NCBI RefSeq assembly: GCF_900155945.1
Contig: NZ_FTMN01000009.1
Location: 124,001 to 188,000 of the forward strand
Direction of reading: 5' to 3'
Source: Marinobacterium stanieri
GTDB taxonomy: Bacteria; Pseudomonadota; Gammaproteobacteria; Pseudomonadales; Balneatricaceae
Length of the DNA: 64,000 nt
Shown here one piece after another: positions 18,565 through 28,025 of the stretch (position 1 is the first letter of the stretch; each line of letters begins with the position of its first letter). The notes beneath the pieces were generated by a model. It searched no databases. It had not been told where the DNA came from and saw nothing but the letters and a program-made list of their open reading frames with translations. The translations under genes and the position numbers were made by a program.

Positions 18565-19602
18565 CTAGGGGCAGGGGTTGGGGTAGCGCTGATGCACTTC
18601 TTCGATCTTGGCCAGAAGCTCCGGAGACAGACTCACATCCACTGAATCGATGTTGGTCTTGAGCTGCTCCAGATTGGTCGCACCGATGATGTTACTGCCC
18701 AGGAAGGGGCGGCTGTTCACGTAGGCCAGCGCCATTTGCGCCGGGTTCAGACCATGTTCCGCCGCCAGGTGCAGATAGCACTCGGTGGCTGCCAGCCCCT
18801 GCTCGGTCAGGTAACGGCGATACTCGGGGAAAAGCGCCAGGCGCGAGCCTTCGGGACGGGCACCCGCGGCATACTTGCCACTGAGCACACCAAAGCCCAG
18901 CGGCGAGTAGGCCAGCAGCCCCACGTCTTCACGCAGCATGACTTCCGCCAGCCCCACTTCAGCGCTGCGGTTAAGCAGGCTGTAGGGATTCTGTACCGAC
19001 AGGATTCTGGGCAGGCCCAGCTGCTCGGCCAGCTGCAGGAATTTCATGGTACCCCAGGGAGTTTCGTTGGACAGGCCGATATGACGTATCTTGCCCTCGG
19101 CAACCAGCTCGCCCAGCACTGCCAGAGTTTCCGCCAGCGGCGTGCCCTGACTGTCAGGGTTATGCTGATAGCCCAGCTGACCGAAGTAGTTGGTGCTGCG
19201 ATCCGGCCAGTGCAGCTGGTAGAGGTCGATATAATCCGTCTGCAATCGCTTCAGACTACCCTCCACCGCCTGGCGCAGATTCGCGGCATCATGGCGGATA
19301 TTCGGGCGCAGATAGCTGACCATGTCACCCGGACCCGTCGCCTTGGTGGCAAGGATAACCTTGTCACGATTGCCGCGCTGGTGCATCCAGTTGCCGATAT
19401 AGGCTTCAGTACGCCCCTGGTATTCGGGGGCCGTCGGTACCGGATACATCTCCGCCGCATCGATCAGGTTGACCCCGCGCTCCAGCGCATAGTCCAGCTG
19501 CTCAAAGGCTTCGGCTTCGCTGTTCTGGCGTCCGAAGGTCATGGTGCCCAGGGCGATACGGCTGACCTTGAGGTCGGAGCGGCCCAGTGTCAGGTAATCC
19601 AT
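18565..19602 (-). CDS. tas: Aldo/keto reductase Tas
   Basis: NADPH-dependent aldo/keto reductase of the Tas/YajO type; the physiological substrate is not known. 345 residues, nearly the length of E. coli Tas (346), with the same start (YLTLGRSDLKVSRIALGTMTFG). Catalytic tetrad: Asp and Tyr in NLIDAAEMYPVP (about 45-56), Lys in ATKATG, His in YQLHWPD. VQNPYSLLNRSAEVGLAE and LAYSPLGFGVLSGKY are typical. Lies 40 nt downstream of rlmI on the same strand. Confidence 0.94.
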   Translation of the reverse strand: MDYLTLGRSDLKVSRIALGTMTFGRQNSEAEAFEQLDYALERGVNLIDAAEMYPVPTAPEYQGRTEAYIGNWMHQRGNRDKVILATKATGPGDMVSYLRPNIRHDAANLRQAVEGSLKRLQTDYIDLYQLHWPDRSTNYFGQLGYQHNPDSQGTPLAETLAVLGELVAEGKIRHIGLSNETPWGTMKFLQLAEQLGLPRILSVQNPYSLLNRSAEVGLAEVMLREDVGLLAYSPLGFGVLSGKYAAGARPEGSRLALFPEYRRYLTEQGLAATECYLHLAAEHGLNPAQMALAYVNSRPFLGSNIIGATNLEQLKTNIDSVDVSLSPELLAKIEEVHQRYPNPCP

Positions 19603-19641
19603 CTGCTCTCTCCTTCTATCGGCTTGGCAAGGTGTACTGGC

Positions 19642-20838
19642 TCAGATCGAGGGTAGCACACGCAGGAAATAGGCTTTGAGGTATTCAGTCTCGGGAATCG
19701 CCGGATGAATCGGATGATCCGAGCCCTGGCTGCCCTGCGCAAAGATCTGCGCACTGCGGTCCAGCTCACGGCTGTTGGCACGCAGAATATCGACCAGACG
19801 GTCTTTGCCCAGATGCATGGAGCAGGACGCCGAGATCAGCGTACCGTCCTTGTTCAGCAGACGCATGGCCAGGTTGTTGATGCGGGCATAGGCACGCTCA
19901 CCGTTGCGGATATCCTTGCGACGGGCAATAAACGCGGGCGGGTCAACAACCACAACATCGAAGCGCTCCTTGTCGGCTACCAGCGCCTTGCACAGGTCAA
20001 AGGCATCGCCCTGGAGACCACGGAAACGGGTTTCGCCGTTGTTGATGCGCGCATTCTCTGCCGCCACTTCCAGTGCCGTCACCGATGCATCCACACAGAC
20101 TACCTCGCTGGCACCGGCAGCCAGCGCCTGGGCACCCCAGCCACCCACGTAGCTGAACAGGTCCAGTACGCGCTTGCCCTTCACCAGTGTCTGCATACGG
20201 GCGCGGTTTTCGCGGTGGTCGTAGAACCAGCCGGTTTTCTGTCCGGTCAGGATGGGAGCCACCAGGTCGACGCCATTTTCGTTCAACGGCGCCAGCTCCG
20301 GTACTTCGCCCTGTACCACCTCGACAAAGGTTTCCAGACCTTCGGTTGCACGCATTTTGCCGTCATTACGCAGCACGATTGCCTGCGGCTGGAACACCTT
20401 GTTGAGCGCATCGATAATGGCGTCCTGCATCAACTCCATACCGGCCGTGGAGATCTGCACCACAAAGATATCGTAGAAGCGATCCACCACCAGACCCGGC
20501 AGGCCATCGGCATCACCAAATACGACACGGTAGCAGGGCTGATCGAAGCACTGTTCACGTAGCGACTTCGCTACGTTGAAACGATGCACCAGCAGGGAGC
20601 GGTCCAACGGGTGCTTGAGATCACGACTGATGATACGGCCGCAGATAAGCGTATTCGGGTTCAGCGTCGCGATACCCAGCGCCTTGCCGGATGAGGTTTG
20701 CACAACCACCTGTTCGCCCGGCTCAAAATCCTTCAGGGGCGTTACACGGGTATCAACTTCGTTGCTGTAGACCCACAGGTGGCCAGCACGCAGGCGCCGG
20801 TCCGCACCTGATTTGAGAGTAAGGGGTTTGAGGTTCAT
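19642..20838 (-). CDS. rlmI: 23S rRNA m5C methyltransferase RlmI family
   Basis: SAM-dependent class I rRNA methyltransferase; E. coli RlmI makes m5C1962 of 23S rRNA. 398 residues. N-terminal PUA domain (about 1-75), then an EEHEE linker domain, then the Rossmann methyltransferase with VLDLFSYVGGWGAQALAAGA (SAM motif I, about 220-239), VVVDPPAF (motif IV) and SASCSMHL (motif VI with the candidate catalytic Cys). All motifs look intact. Confidence 0.93.
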   Translation of the reverse strand: MNLKPLTLKSGADRRLRAGHLWVYSNEVDTRVTPLKDFEPGEQVVVQTSSGKALGIATLNPNTLICGRIISRDLKHPLDRSLLVHRFNVAKSLREQCFDQPCYRVVFGDADGLPGLVVDRFYDIFVVQISTAGMELMQDAIIDALNKVFQPQAIVLRNDGKMRATEGLETFVEVVQGEVPELAPLNENGVDLVAPILTGQKTGWFYDHRENRARMQTLVKGKRVLDLFSYVGGWGAQALAAGASEVVCVDASVTALEVAAENARINNGETRFRGLQGDAFDLCKALVADKERFDVVVVDPPAFIARRKDIRNGERAYARINNLAMRLLNKDGTLISASCSMHLGKDRLVDILRANSRELDRSAQIFAQGSQGSDHPIHPAIPETEYLKAYFLRVLPSI

Positions 20839-20863
20839 TGTGCTCTATCTATGTTCTGAAATG

Positions 20864-20889
20864 ACTGTCCCGGCAAAAGCCGGGACAGT
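20864..20889. repeat. Perfect 11-bp hairpin between gcvH and rlmI
   Basis: ACTGTCCCGGC (20864-20874), AAAA loop, GCCGGGACAGT (20879-20889). Very stable, but no U-run follows on either strand (CATTTC on the minus strand, ACAGGG on the plus strand). It may end gcvH transcripts with help, or protect their 3' end. Confidence 0.7.
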
Positions 20890-20915
20890 ACAGGGGTTTG
20901 ATACGGCTGGGCCGA

Positions 20916-21308
20916 TCAGCTTTCCGCTTCGCAATGGGCGGCATAACCGTCCGCATCCAGCAGGTCTTCAAGCTCGGCGGTATCGCTCAGCTTGATTTTG
21001 AAGAACCAGCCATCGCCATAGGGATCTGAGTTCACCATTTCCGGCGCATCTTCCAGATCTTCGTTGACGGCAACGACTTCACCACTCAGCGGCGCGTAGA
21101 TATCAGAAGCCGCCTTAACCGACTCCACTACACCCGCATCGTCGCCAGCGCTCATCTCGGCGCCCACATCCGGCAGCTCAACAAATACCACATCACCGAG
21201 CAGGTCCTGTGCATGGTCGGTGATACCGACTACGACCACACCTTCACCCTCTTCACGGATCCACTCGTGGCTGGCTACATATTTCAGTTCGTTCGGGACG
21301 TTGCTCAT
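20916..21308 (-). CDS. gcvH: Glycine cleavage system H protein
   Basis: Lipoyl carrier that shuttles the methylamine intermediate between the P, T and L proteins. 130 residues; [21 protein letters not shown] near the start and the lipoyl-lysine in [17 protein letters not shown] (Lys at about 65). Lies 22 nt after gcvT. The P protein gene is not next to it. Confidence 0.97.
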   Translation of the reverse strand: MSNVPNELKYVASHEWIREEGEGVVVVGITDHAQDLLGDVVFVELPDVGAEMSAGDDAGVVESVKAASDIYAPLSGEVVAVNEDLEDAPEMVNSDPYGDGWFFKIKLSDTAELEDLLDADGYAAHCEAES

Positions 21309-21330
21309 CTCGGTTTCCTATCTGACAGGT

Positions 21331-22446
21331 TCAGGAAAATACTTTTTCGCCATGACGGACGAAAGGCGGGCGGACAACCTTGACCGGAACACGCTTGCCA
21401 CGCATTTCAACTTCCGCTGTATCCGCTGTACCGGCCGGTACACGCGCCAGTGCAATGGAGTGACCCAGCGTGGGCGAGAAACTGCCACTGGTGATTTCAC
21501 CTTCGCCTGCGCCTTCGACAATCACCTTCTGATGACCGCGCAGAACACCTCGTTCGGTCAGAACCAGACCGACAAGACGTCGCGGTGCACCTTCTGCTTT
21601 CATTTTTTCAACGGCTTCACGGCCAACAAACTGGCGATCTGCCGGCTCCAGTGCCAGCGTCCAGCCCATGGCGGCTTCCAGCGGTGACACGCTCTCATCC
21701 ATATCGGTGCCGTAGAGATTCATGCCCGCTTCCAGACGCAGGGTATCACGTGCCCCCAGACCGCAGGGCGCAACACCCGCCTCGTGCAACTGATGCCAGA
21801 AATCGACAACTTCATCTTCGGGCAGCATGATTTCCAGACCATCTTCGCCAGTATAGCCGGTGCGGGCGATAAACCAGCCTTCGGATTCCTGGCCAAAGAA
21901 GGGCTTGAGTTCAGAGATCAGACGGGCGCGGGATTCACTGACTACCTGTTCCACGCGCTGACGCGCCTTGGGGCCCTGAATGGCGACCATGGCCAGTTCC
22001 GGCTGTTCAGTCAGGGTGACATCGAAGCGCAGGGCCTGATCGGCCATCCAGCGCAGATCCTTGTCACGGGTACCGCAGTTCACAACCAGACGATACCATT
22101 CGCCGGACGCGCCGGGTTCGGTCATCAGGTATACGATAAGGTCATCGATGACACCGCCCTGCTCGTTCAGCATGCCGGTATAAAGGGCCTTGCCCTTTTT
22201 CTCCAGACGCGCGACGTCATTGGCCAGCAGGTGACGCAGGAAGCTGCGCGCCTGGGCACCGGCCACATCGACAATGGTCATATGGGAAACATCGAACATG
22301 CCGGCGCTCTGCCGAACCTTGTGGTGCTCCTCAACCTGGGAGCCATAGTGCAGCGGCATGTCCCAGCCGCTGAAGTCTACCAGTTTGGCGCCCAGCGCCT
22401 GATGTTGTGCATGAAGTGCAGTCTTATGTACCATCGGCAAACTCAT
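21331..22446 (-). CDS. gcvT: Glycine cleavage system aminomethyltransferase (T protein)
   Basis: Transfers the methylene group from the H-protein arm to tetrahydrofolate and releases ammonia. 371 residues. [24 protein letters not shown] near the start, FDVSHM at about 49-54, [11 protein letters not shown] in the middle (about 192-202) and ETS-like [15 protein letters not shown] near the end are family signatures. The 112-nt gap before it contains no glycine-riboswitch core that I can recognise. Confidence 0.96.
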   Translation of the reverse strand: MSLPMVHKTALHAQHQALGAKLVDFSGWDMPLHYGSQVEEHHKVRQSAGMFDVSHMTIVDVAGAQARSFLRHLLANDVARLEKKGKALYTGMLNEQGGVIDDLIVYLMTEPGASGEWYRLVVNCGTRDKDLRWMADQALRFDVTLTEQPELAMVAIQGPKARQRVEQVVSESRARLISELKPFFGQESEGWFIARTGYTGEDGLEIMLPEDEVVDFWHQLHEAGVAPCGLGARDTLRLEAGMNLYGTDMDESVSPLEAAMGWTLALEPADRQFVGREAVEKMKAEGAPRRLVGLVLTERGVLRGHQKVIVEGAGEGEITSGSFSPTLGHSIALARVPAGTADTAEVEMRGKRVPVKVVRPPFVRHGEKVFS

Positions 22447-22558
22447 CTACAGGCGGTGTTCCGAAGCTTAAGCCTAAGCCATGTTGCAACCGGTTAACAC
22501 AAAAAAAGGGATGACAATGTATCGGCATTTGCGCCCCAGTTCAATCTTTAGCCGCCGC

Positions 22559-23827
22559 TCACACCCGCGGGCGCCGCGCCAATGGCGGTTGTTCGCCGGA
22601 TAGCCCCATGGCCTGCAGCACCAGATGCTGCTTTACCGGCTCCAGCCGATCCATCAGGTTCATGCCACAGCTGCGCAGCAATCGCACCGGTGCCGGCTGA
22701 GGCGCAAACAGGCGCCGGAAGCCTTCCATGGTCGCGGCCATGCCCAGATTGCTGCTGCGGCGCTGGCGTTGGAAGCGGCGCAACACAGCCAGGTCGGCAA
22801 TGGATTCACCGCGAGCCTCGGCACGACAGAGCACATCCACTAATGCAGCGGCATCCATGAAGCCCAGGTTCACGCCCTGACCGGCCAGCGGATGGATGGT
22901 GTGCGCCGCATCCCCGATCAACGCAAGTCCCGGCTCTACATAACGGTGGGCATGACGTTGACGCAGGGGGATCAGCTGCCGCTCGGTACAGGCAGTCACC
23001 TCACCCAGACGATTTTCAAAAGCGCGACCCAGGGCGGTGAGGAACTCGCTATCGGACAGTGCCATCAAGTCACGGCCATGCGCCGGCGAGGTCGACCAGA
23101 CAATCGACGACACATTCGCCTCGGTGCTGGTCAGTGGCAGGAAGGCCAACGGGCCGTCCTCGGTGAAACGCTGCCAGCAGCAGTGAGCATGGCTTTGTTC
23201 GGTCCAGACGCTGGTCACCAAAGCATGGTGGCCATAATCCCATTCGGTGGCAGGGATACCTGCCAGTTTGCGAATCTGCGACAGGGCACCATCCGCCGCG
23301 ACCACCAGACGGGCCTGCAGCAGGCGCCCATCCTCCAGTTCCAGCTCTCGCTGACCAGCGGCGGCGGGTGCTGACAGGGCACGCACACGGGTGCCCGTCA
23401 TCAATTCCAGATGCTCATGCTGCTGTAACGCCTGCAGTAGACCGGCATGAATAACGGCATTTTCGACGATATAGCCGAGGCAGTCCTCGTGCAGAGCATC
23501 CGCACTGAAATGGATGGAACCACTGCCCTCACCGTCCCAGACCTGCATATCGGTATAATCACAGGCCCGACCTGATGCCGTAATAGCGTCCCAGGCACCC
23601 AGGTTTTTCAGCAGCTGTACCGATGCCAGGTTAAGCGCACTGACCCGGTTTTCGTACTCATTGCTGCCGCGTTCCGCCACAGCCTCAAGCCAATCGACCG
23701 GGTCTCCGGGGCGCTGTTCCAGCAAGGCCACGCGCAGCCCCGTACGGGCAACACCCAGAGCCAGTGCCAGGCCAACCATGCCGGCACCCACCACCACCAG
23801 ATCATAGTCTGTGTTCTGATTCATCAA
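22559..23827 (-). CDS. ubiI: Ubiquinone-biosynthesis flavin hydroxylase UbiI (VisC type)
   Basis: FAD monooxygenase of ubiquinone synthesis; UbiI hydroxylates C5 of the ring. 422 residues. FAD dinucleotide motif DYDLVVVGAGMVGLALALGV at about 7-26; second FAD motif LIGDAAHTIHPLAGQGVNLGFMDAAAL at about 290-316. ENRVSALNLASVQLL is typical of the VisC/UbiI branch. It follows ubiH, as in E. coli (pepP-ubiH-ubiI). The UbiI versus UbiF assignment rests on this synteny. Confidence 0.92.
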   Translation of the reverse strand: MMNQNTDYDLVVVGAGMVGLALALGVARTGLRVALLEQRPGDPVDWLEAVAERGSNEYENRVSALNLASVQLLKNLGAWDAITASGRACDYTDMQVWDGEGSGSIHFSADALHEDCLGYIVENAVIHAGLLQALQQHEHLELMTGTRVRALSAPAAAGQRELELEDGRLLQARLVVAADGALSQIRKLAGIPATEWDYGHHALVTSVWTEQSHAHCCWQRFTEDGPLAFLPLTSTEANVSSIVWSTSPAHGRDLMALSDSEFLTALGRAFENRLGEVTACTERQLIPLRQRHAHRYVEPGLALIGDAAHTIHPLAGQGVNLGFMDAAALVDVLCRAEARGESIADLAVLRRFQRQRRSSNLGMAATMEGFRRLFAPQPAPVRLLRSCGMNLMDRLEPVKQHLVLQAMGLSGEQPPLARRPRV

Positions 23828-23848
23828 CTTATCCCGTGATTGGCATAT

Positions 23849-25099
23849 TCAGCGCAGCCGCGCCGCCGGTTGGTCCAGCCCCATGGCTGCCCTGGCAAAG
23901 ACGGTTTTCAGTGCAGGACAGACATCCAGCAGCTGCAGACCGGCACCACGCCCTAACCGCAATAGGCTGTTGTCGCTGGTAAAGGCCCTCAGGGTCAGAT
24001 CACTGAAACCGATGGTACGCTGCTGATCCTGCTGACGCTCCTGCACGAAGCGGCTCAGTCCTTCAATATCGCCCAGTGCCAACCCGGCCCGGCGACGCTC
24101 GATAATCAGATCGGCCAGCGCCACCACACCGCGCAGGGCCAGGTTATACCCCTGACCGGCAATCGGGTGCAGCGCATGCGCCGCATTACCCAGTACGACC
24201 AGACCCGAACGCACCTGTTCCTGTGCCAGCGCCAGTTTCAATGGATAGTGAAAACGCTCACCGACAGCCACAAAGCGCCCGGCACGAAAACCGAACGTCT
24301 GCTGCAGGCGTTGCAGAAAGGCCGCATCATCCAGTGCCAGCACCTCGTCCAGCGCTTCGTCCGACAACGTCCAGACCAGCCCACAGCGCGGGCGTCCGTT
24401 CAACGCTTCTCCCGGCAGCAGCGCAATGGGGCCGCCTTCGGTAAAACGCTCATAGGCGATATTGTCATGACTTCGATCCAGCGAGACATTGGCCACCAAC
24501 GCATGCTGGCCGTACGCCTTTTCGCTGTAGTGGATACCGATACGCTCGCGCAGGGCAGAGCGTCCACCATCAGCCATCACGACCAGCTGTGCCTGCAGCG
24601 TTCGGGTTTCGCCATTGACCTGCAGCTCGACCTGCTGTCCCCCTTCGATGGGCGATAGTCCCGTGACTTCAGCGGGGCTGATCAAATCCAGGTATTCACT
24701 GCGGTGCTGCTGCAAATGACTGATCAACACCTGACCCAGCCAGTGATTTTCCACCACGTAGCCAAGCGCCGGCACGGATTCTTCTTCAGCACGCAGGCGC
24801 GTGGTGCCAAAGCGGCCACGCTCGGATACATGAATGGTGTCGATGGGAGTCAGGTGCTCGCTCAAGGCAGACCAGATCCCCATACGCTTGTACAGGGTGC
24901 GTACCCCCTGAGCCAGCGCTGTCGAGCGGGCATCATAGCTGGGTACAAAGCGGGGTTCACTCTGGCCGTCATCCGGTAACGGCTGAGCTTCTATAAGCGC
25001 CATGCGCAGCTGCAAGGACTCGGCCAGCGGCAGCAGCGCCGCTGCAAGACTGGCGCCGACCATGCCGCCGCCGATAATCACCAGATCGTACCCCTGCAT
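23849..25099 (-). CDS. ubiH: 2-octaprenyl-6-methoxyphenol hydroxylase UbiH
   Basis: FAD monooxygenase paralogous to its neighbour UbiI; it hydroxylates C1 of the ubiquinone ring. 416 residues. FAD motif YDLVIIGGGMVGASLAAALL at about 4-23, DARSTALAQGVRTLY, and GNAAHALHPIAGQGYNLALRGV at about 305-326, where Asn replaces the more usual Asp of the GD motif. Twelve nt downstream of pepP, probably one operon ygfB-pepP-ubiH-ubiI. Confidence 0.93.
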   Translation of the reverse strand: MQGYDLVIIGGGMVGASLAAALLPLAESLQLRMALIEAQPLPDDGQSEPRFVPSYDARSTALAQGVRTLYKRMGIWSALSEHLTPIDTIHVSERGRFGTTRLRAEEESVPALGYVVENHWLGQVLISHLQQHRSEYLDLISPAEVTGLSPIEGGQQVELQVNGETRTLQAQLVVMADGGRSALRERIGIHYSEKAYGQHALVANVSLDRSHDNIAYERFTEGGPIALLPGEALNGRPRCGLVWTLSDEALDEVLALDDAAFLQRLQQTFGFRAGRFVAVGERFHYPLKLALAQEQVRSGLVVLGNAAHALHPIAGQGYNLALRGVVALADLIIERRRAGLALGDIEGLSRFVQERQQDQQRTIGFSDLTLRAFTSDNSLLRLGRGAGLQLLDVCPALKTVFARAAMGLDQPAARLR

Positions 25100-25111
25100 G
25101 TTCTTCTCCCG

Positions 25112-26428
25112 TCAGGCTCCGGCCATCAGTGCTTCGATATCGGCAATCTGCTTGGGCACTGCTTCCGTCAGTACTTCACAGCCTTGCTCGGTGACCACCA
25201 CATCATCTTCGATGCGAATACCGATCCCCCGCCAGTGAGGCTCGACGCTTTCGTCATCCGGTGCCACATACAAGCCCGGCTCAACGGTCATGACCATGCC
25301 CGGTTCCAGCGGTCGCCAGTCGCCCTTCTGTTTATATTCACCCACATCATGCACATCCATGCCCAGCCAGTGCCCGACACGGTGCATGTAGAAACGGCGA
25401 TACGCACCCTCTTCGATCAGCGTATCAACCTCTCCCTGGAGCAGCCCCAGACGCATCAGGCCTTCAGTCAGAATACGCACGGACAGCTCATGGATATCGT
25501 TCCAGGGCACACCGGGGCGAATAGCATCAATGCACGCCAGCTGGGTATCCAGCACCAGCTGATAGAGTTCAGCCTGATGACGCGAGAAACGTCCGTTAAC
25601 CGGGAAGGTACGGGTAATATCACTGGCATAGTTGTCCAGCTCGCAGCCGGCATCAATCAACACCAGGTCGCCGTCCTGCAGCAGGTCCATATTGTCGATG
25701 TAATGCAGAACACAGCCATTGGCACCGCCCCCCACGATGGGTGAATACGCCTGAAAGCGCGCACCTTCACGCATGCAGTGGGCTGTAATCTCGGCTTCCA
25801 GCTGGTACTCACCCATACCCGGGCGGCATACCTGCATCGCCTGTACGTGGGCAGCAGCCGAGATTTCACCGGCACGGCGCATCAGCGCCATTTCGGCTTC
25901 GCTTTTGAACAGGCGCTGTTCATGCAGCAGCGTTTCCAACTGCACCAGCTCGCGGGGCGGCTCGGCACCCTGACGCGCCTTGGCACGCACCTGGTTAACC
26001 CAACCACGTACCCGTGTATCCAGTGTCTCATCCTGCCCCAGGGCGTAATAAAGGCGCAGACGACCGTCCAGCAGCTCCGGCAGCTCTGTCTCGATCTGCT
26101 TCAGCTCGAACGCCTGATCCATGCCAAAGTCGCGCACACAGCCGTCCGGGCCGGCGCGATAGCCGGTCCAGATTTCCATCTGCGGATCACGGGGCGGGCA
26201 GAAGATTACCGTTTCACCTTCGGCACGACCCGGCAACAGCAGTAACAAGGCGTCCGGCTCGTTGAAGCCGGTCAGGTAATAAAAGTCGCTGTCCTGACGA
26301 AAAGCGTATTCCGCATCACGATTTCGGGTTTTCAGACTTGCCGCTGCAACCAGAATTGCGGCATTTGCCGGCACAGCCGCCAGCAGCTGAGCCCGGCGGC
26401 GGGCAAATTCATCCTGGGCAATTTTCAT
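25112..26428 (-). CDS. pepP: Xaa-Pro aminopeptidase PepP
   Basis: Dimetal cytosolic peptidase that removes N-terminal residues preceding proline. 438 residues, close to E. coli PepP (441). N-terminal creatinase-like domain (about 1-170) and C-terminal pita-bread domain. Metal ligands: Asp in VLIDAGCELDNYASDITRTFPV, His in HRVGHWLGMDVHDVG, Glu in MVMTVEPGLYV and Glu in GIGIRIEDDVVVT. Operon with ygfB and the two Ubi hydroxylases. Confidence 0.96.
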   Translation of the reverse strand: MKIAQDEFARRRAQLLAAVPANAAILVAAASLKTRNRDAEYAFRQDSDFYYLTGFNEPDALLLLLPGRAEGETVIFCPPRDPQMEIWTGYRAGPDGCVRDFGMDQAFELKQIETELPELLDGRLRLYYALGQDETLDTRVRGWVNQVRAKARQGAEPPRELVQLETLLHEQRLFKSEAEMALMRRAGEISAAAHVQAMQVCRPGMGEYQLEAEITAHCMREGARFQAYSPIVGGGANGCVLHYIDNMDLLQDGDLVLIDAGCELDNYASDITRTFPVNGRFSRHQAELYQLVLDTQLACIDAIRPGVPWNDIHELSVRILTEGLMRLGLLQGEVDTLIEEGAYRRFYMHRVGHWLGMDVHDVGEYKQKGDWRPLEPGMVMTVEPGLYVAPDDESVEPHWRGIGIRIEDDVVVTEQGCEVLTEAVPKQIADIEALMAGA

Positions 26429-26440
26429 GCTATTTCCTGT

Positions 26441-27049
26441 TTAGTGCAGAATGGGAGGCTCGCCGGAAGCAGGGGCTTCGGCCTTGGCGTCAGGCTCATT
26501 GCATTCACTGAAGATGAGCAGCGCAGCCATACGCACATACTCCTGCACTTCCATCAAATTGGCTTCATCTTCATCACCCTCGGCATCCGCCTCGGTGCTG
26601 ATTTGAACGATTTGAGCCAGATCACGCAGGGTTTCCTGTCCTTCTACTGAGAGCCCACCCGACCCCGTCTGTTCCTGCATGCCAAAACCGCTGAGAAAAC
26701 CGCTGCACCAGACCCCCAGGGATTCAGCGCGAATCGACAGAGGCTGATCATCATCCGGCAACATCAGCTCAAAGCTGAAGTCAGGCGCCTGGAACTGCTG
26801 CAGGATGGCCATATAGACCTGCATGGCACCACGTCGGGCGGCCTCGTTGCGGAATGGCTCAATGTCGAACAGGGTTTGTATACGCTGCAGCAGACCCGCA
26901 GGATCAAAACGCGCACCTGCTGCAACCTGACCGGCAAGCATGCCGTGCAGTTCGGCCGGTGACAGGGTCAAGGCTCCCTCTTCTACCAGCAGGTCAGCCA
27001 GGACATCGAAGTCCGGGAGTTCAACGGAGGTCGATTGTTCTTCTGTCAT
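26441..27049 (-). CDS. ygfB: UPF0149 family protein YgfB
   Basis: About 202 residues from the ATG giving MTEEQSTSV; ATGs 9 and 57 nt further upstream are alternatives, and no strong ribosome site decides. LPDFDVLADLLVEEGALTLSPAELHG and the C-terminal EVQEYVRMAALLIF match E. coli YgfB in order and position. The family is small, acidic and helical. YgfB was reported in Pseudomonas to affect AmpC regulation, but the mechanism is not general knowledge. Head of the pepP-ubiH-ubiI operon, divergent from zapA. Confidence 0.88.
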   Translation of the reverse strand: MTEEQSTSVELPDFDVLADLLVEEGALTLSPAELHGMLAGQVAAGARFDPAGLLQRIQTLFDIEPFRNEAARRGAMQVYMAILQQFQAPDFSFELMLPDDDQPLSIRAESLGVWCSGFLSGFGMQEQTGSGGLSVEGQETLRDLAQIVQISTEADAEGDEDEANLMEVQEYVRMAALLIFSECNEPDAKAEAPASGEPPILH

Positions 27050-27214
27050 GTGCAGCATCCGGGTCGTTTCTTGGGGTGGCGGGTTGAGGCCGACATAAGC
27101 CGGCATAATATGCTTCCCTATGCTAGCATCTCACCATAGGCAGAGCCATCTGCCGTCAATTGACCCTGCTCAAGCAGCTGTTTATAGTCGACAGGTTAGG
27201 ATGTAGGAACGGGT

Positions 27215-27424
27215 ATGAGCGAGCACTATTTCAACGCCCTTGAGCACAAGATTGATCAGCTGCTGGATCATGTCGAGCAGCTGGAAAGAGACAATGAACA
27301 GTTGCGACAGCAAAACCAGCAACTGCGAGAGGAGCGTGCGCAGCTGGTGCAGCTCAACGATCAAACCCGCGGCAAGGTTGAAGGCATGATACAGCGACTC
27401 AAGGCACTGGAGCAGAATTCATGA
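27215..27424 (+). CDS. Small coiled-coil protein (TIGR02449/ZapB-like)
   Basis: 69 residues, almost entirely one coiled coil with heptads rich in Leu, Gln and Glu (FNALEHKIDQLLDHVEQLE). Its TGA overlaps the zapA ATG (ATGA), so the two are translated together. Proteins of this kind directly upstream of zapA are widespread in gammaproteobacteria. The size and shape recall ZapB, and a division role beside ZapA is inferred from context only. Confidence 0.88.
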   Translation: MSEHYFNALEHKIDQLLDHVEQLERDNEQLRQQNQQLREERAQLVQLNDQTRGKVEGMIQRLKALEQNS

Positions 27425-27741
27425 GCGCGGATGCACGTACGGTAACAGTCAAGCTGCTGGACAAGGAATACACCATCAGCTGCCCCGATGGCGCAGAAGC
27501 GGAGCTGCTGGCCTCGGCCGACTACCTGAACCAGAAAATGCAGGAGATTCGTCAGTCCGGCAAAATCATCGGACTGGAGCGGATCGCTGTCATGGCCGCC
27601 TTGAATATGTCACATGAGCTGATCAAGAACCACGAGCAGCAGCGCCAGAATATTGAAACCAATCTGCGCCGCCTGGGACAGAAGATTGATCATAGCTTGA
27701 GCAGCAATGCCAAGCGACATGAAAACTCTTCATCCTCCTGA
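27421..27741 (+). CDS. zapA: Cell division protein ZapA
   Basis: FtsZ-ring associated protein that crosslinks FtsZ protofilaments. 106 residues. N-terminal globular domain with TVKLLDKEYTISCPDGAE (about 8-25), then a long C-terminal coiled coil through about residue 90. Coupled to the upstream coiled-coil gene by ATGA. 6S RNA follows, giving the conserved zapA-ssrS-ygfA order. Confidence 0.95.
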   Translation: MSADARTVTVKLLDKEYTISCPDGAEAELLASADYLNQKMQEIRQSGKIIGLERIAVMAALNMSHELIKNHEQQRQNIETNLRRLGQKIDHSLSSNAKRHENSSSS

Positions 27742-27803
27742 AAAGCTTTTATATAACAAAAGCATAGAGACACCCCTAGCAAACTTCGACAGAATTTCAA
27801 GGG

Positions 27804-27831
27804 CTGACATTGAAGCACGGACGCGTATAAT
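27804..27831 (+). promoter_or_regulatory. Sigma-70 promoter of 6S RNA
   Basis: CTGACA (27804-27809), 16-nt spacer, perfect TATAAT (27826-27831); predicted start near 27839. Confidence 0.8.
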
Positions 27832-27838
27832 GGGATTC

Positions 27839-28017
27839 AGGTTCCTGGAGTGTTCGATAGTTGGTCAAGTCCCTCGAGCCGATAAGCAATACCCAGGCAG
27901 TGTTCAACAGATGATGTGCGCATGTCCGCGTGACGGAAAGCCTGATTTGTCTGTGACCACTTCCACTCTGAACCTTAGGGTTCAGGGCCACGACCGACAC
28001 CGGCACTCTGGGAAGCC
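27839..28017 (+). ncRNA. ssrS: 6S RNA
   Basis: About 179 nt between zapA and ygfA, the classic site of ssrS. The ends pair: CCTGGAGTG near the 5' end with CACTCTGGG near the 3' end (9 bp), continuing inward TTGGTC with GACCGA. The 5' conserved box CCCTCGAGCCGATAAGC and the 3' TGAACCTTAGGGTTCAGGG hairpin match pseudomonad and enterobacterial 6S RNA. It mimics an open promoter and holds sigma-70 RNA polymerase in stationary phase. Exact ends are estimated; the transcript probably reads on into ygfA. Confidence 0.9.
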
Positions 28018-28025
28018 TCCTTACC

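Noticed and set aside
22447..22558. Glycine riboswitch upstream of gcvT
   Set aside because: The gap is only 112 nt and lacks the conserved tandem aptamer cores; nothing supports it by eye.
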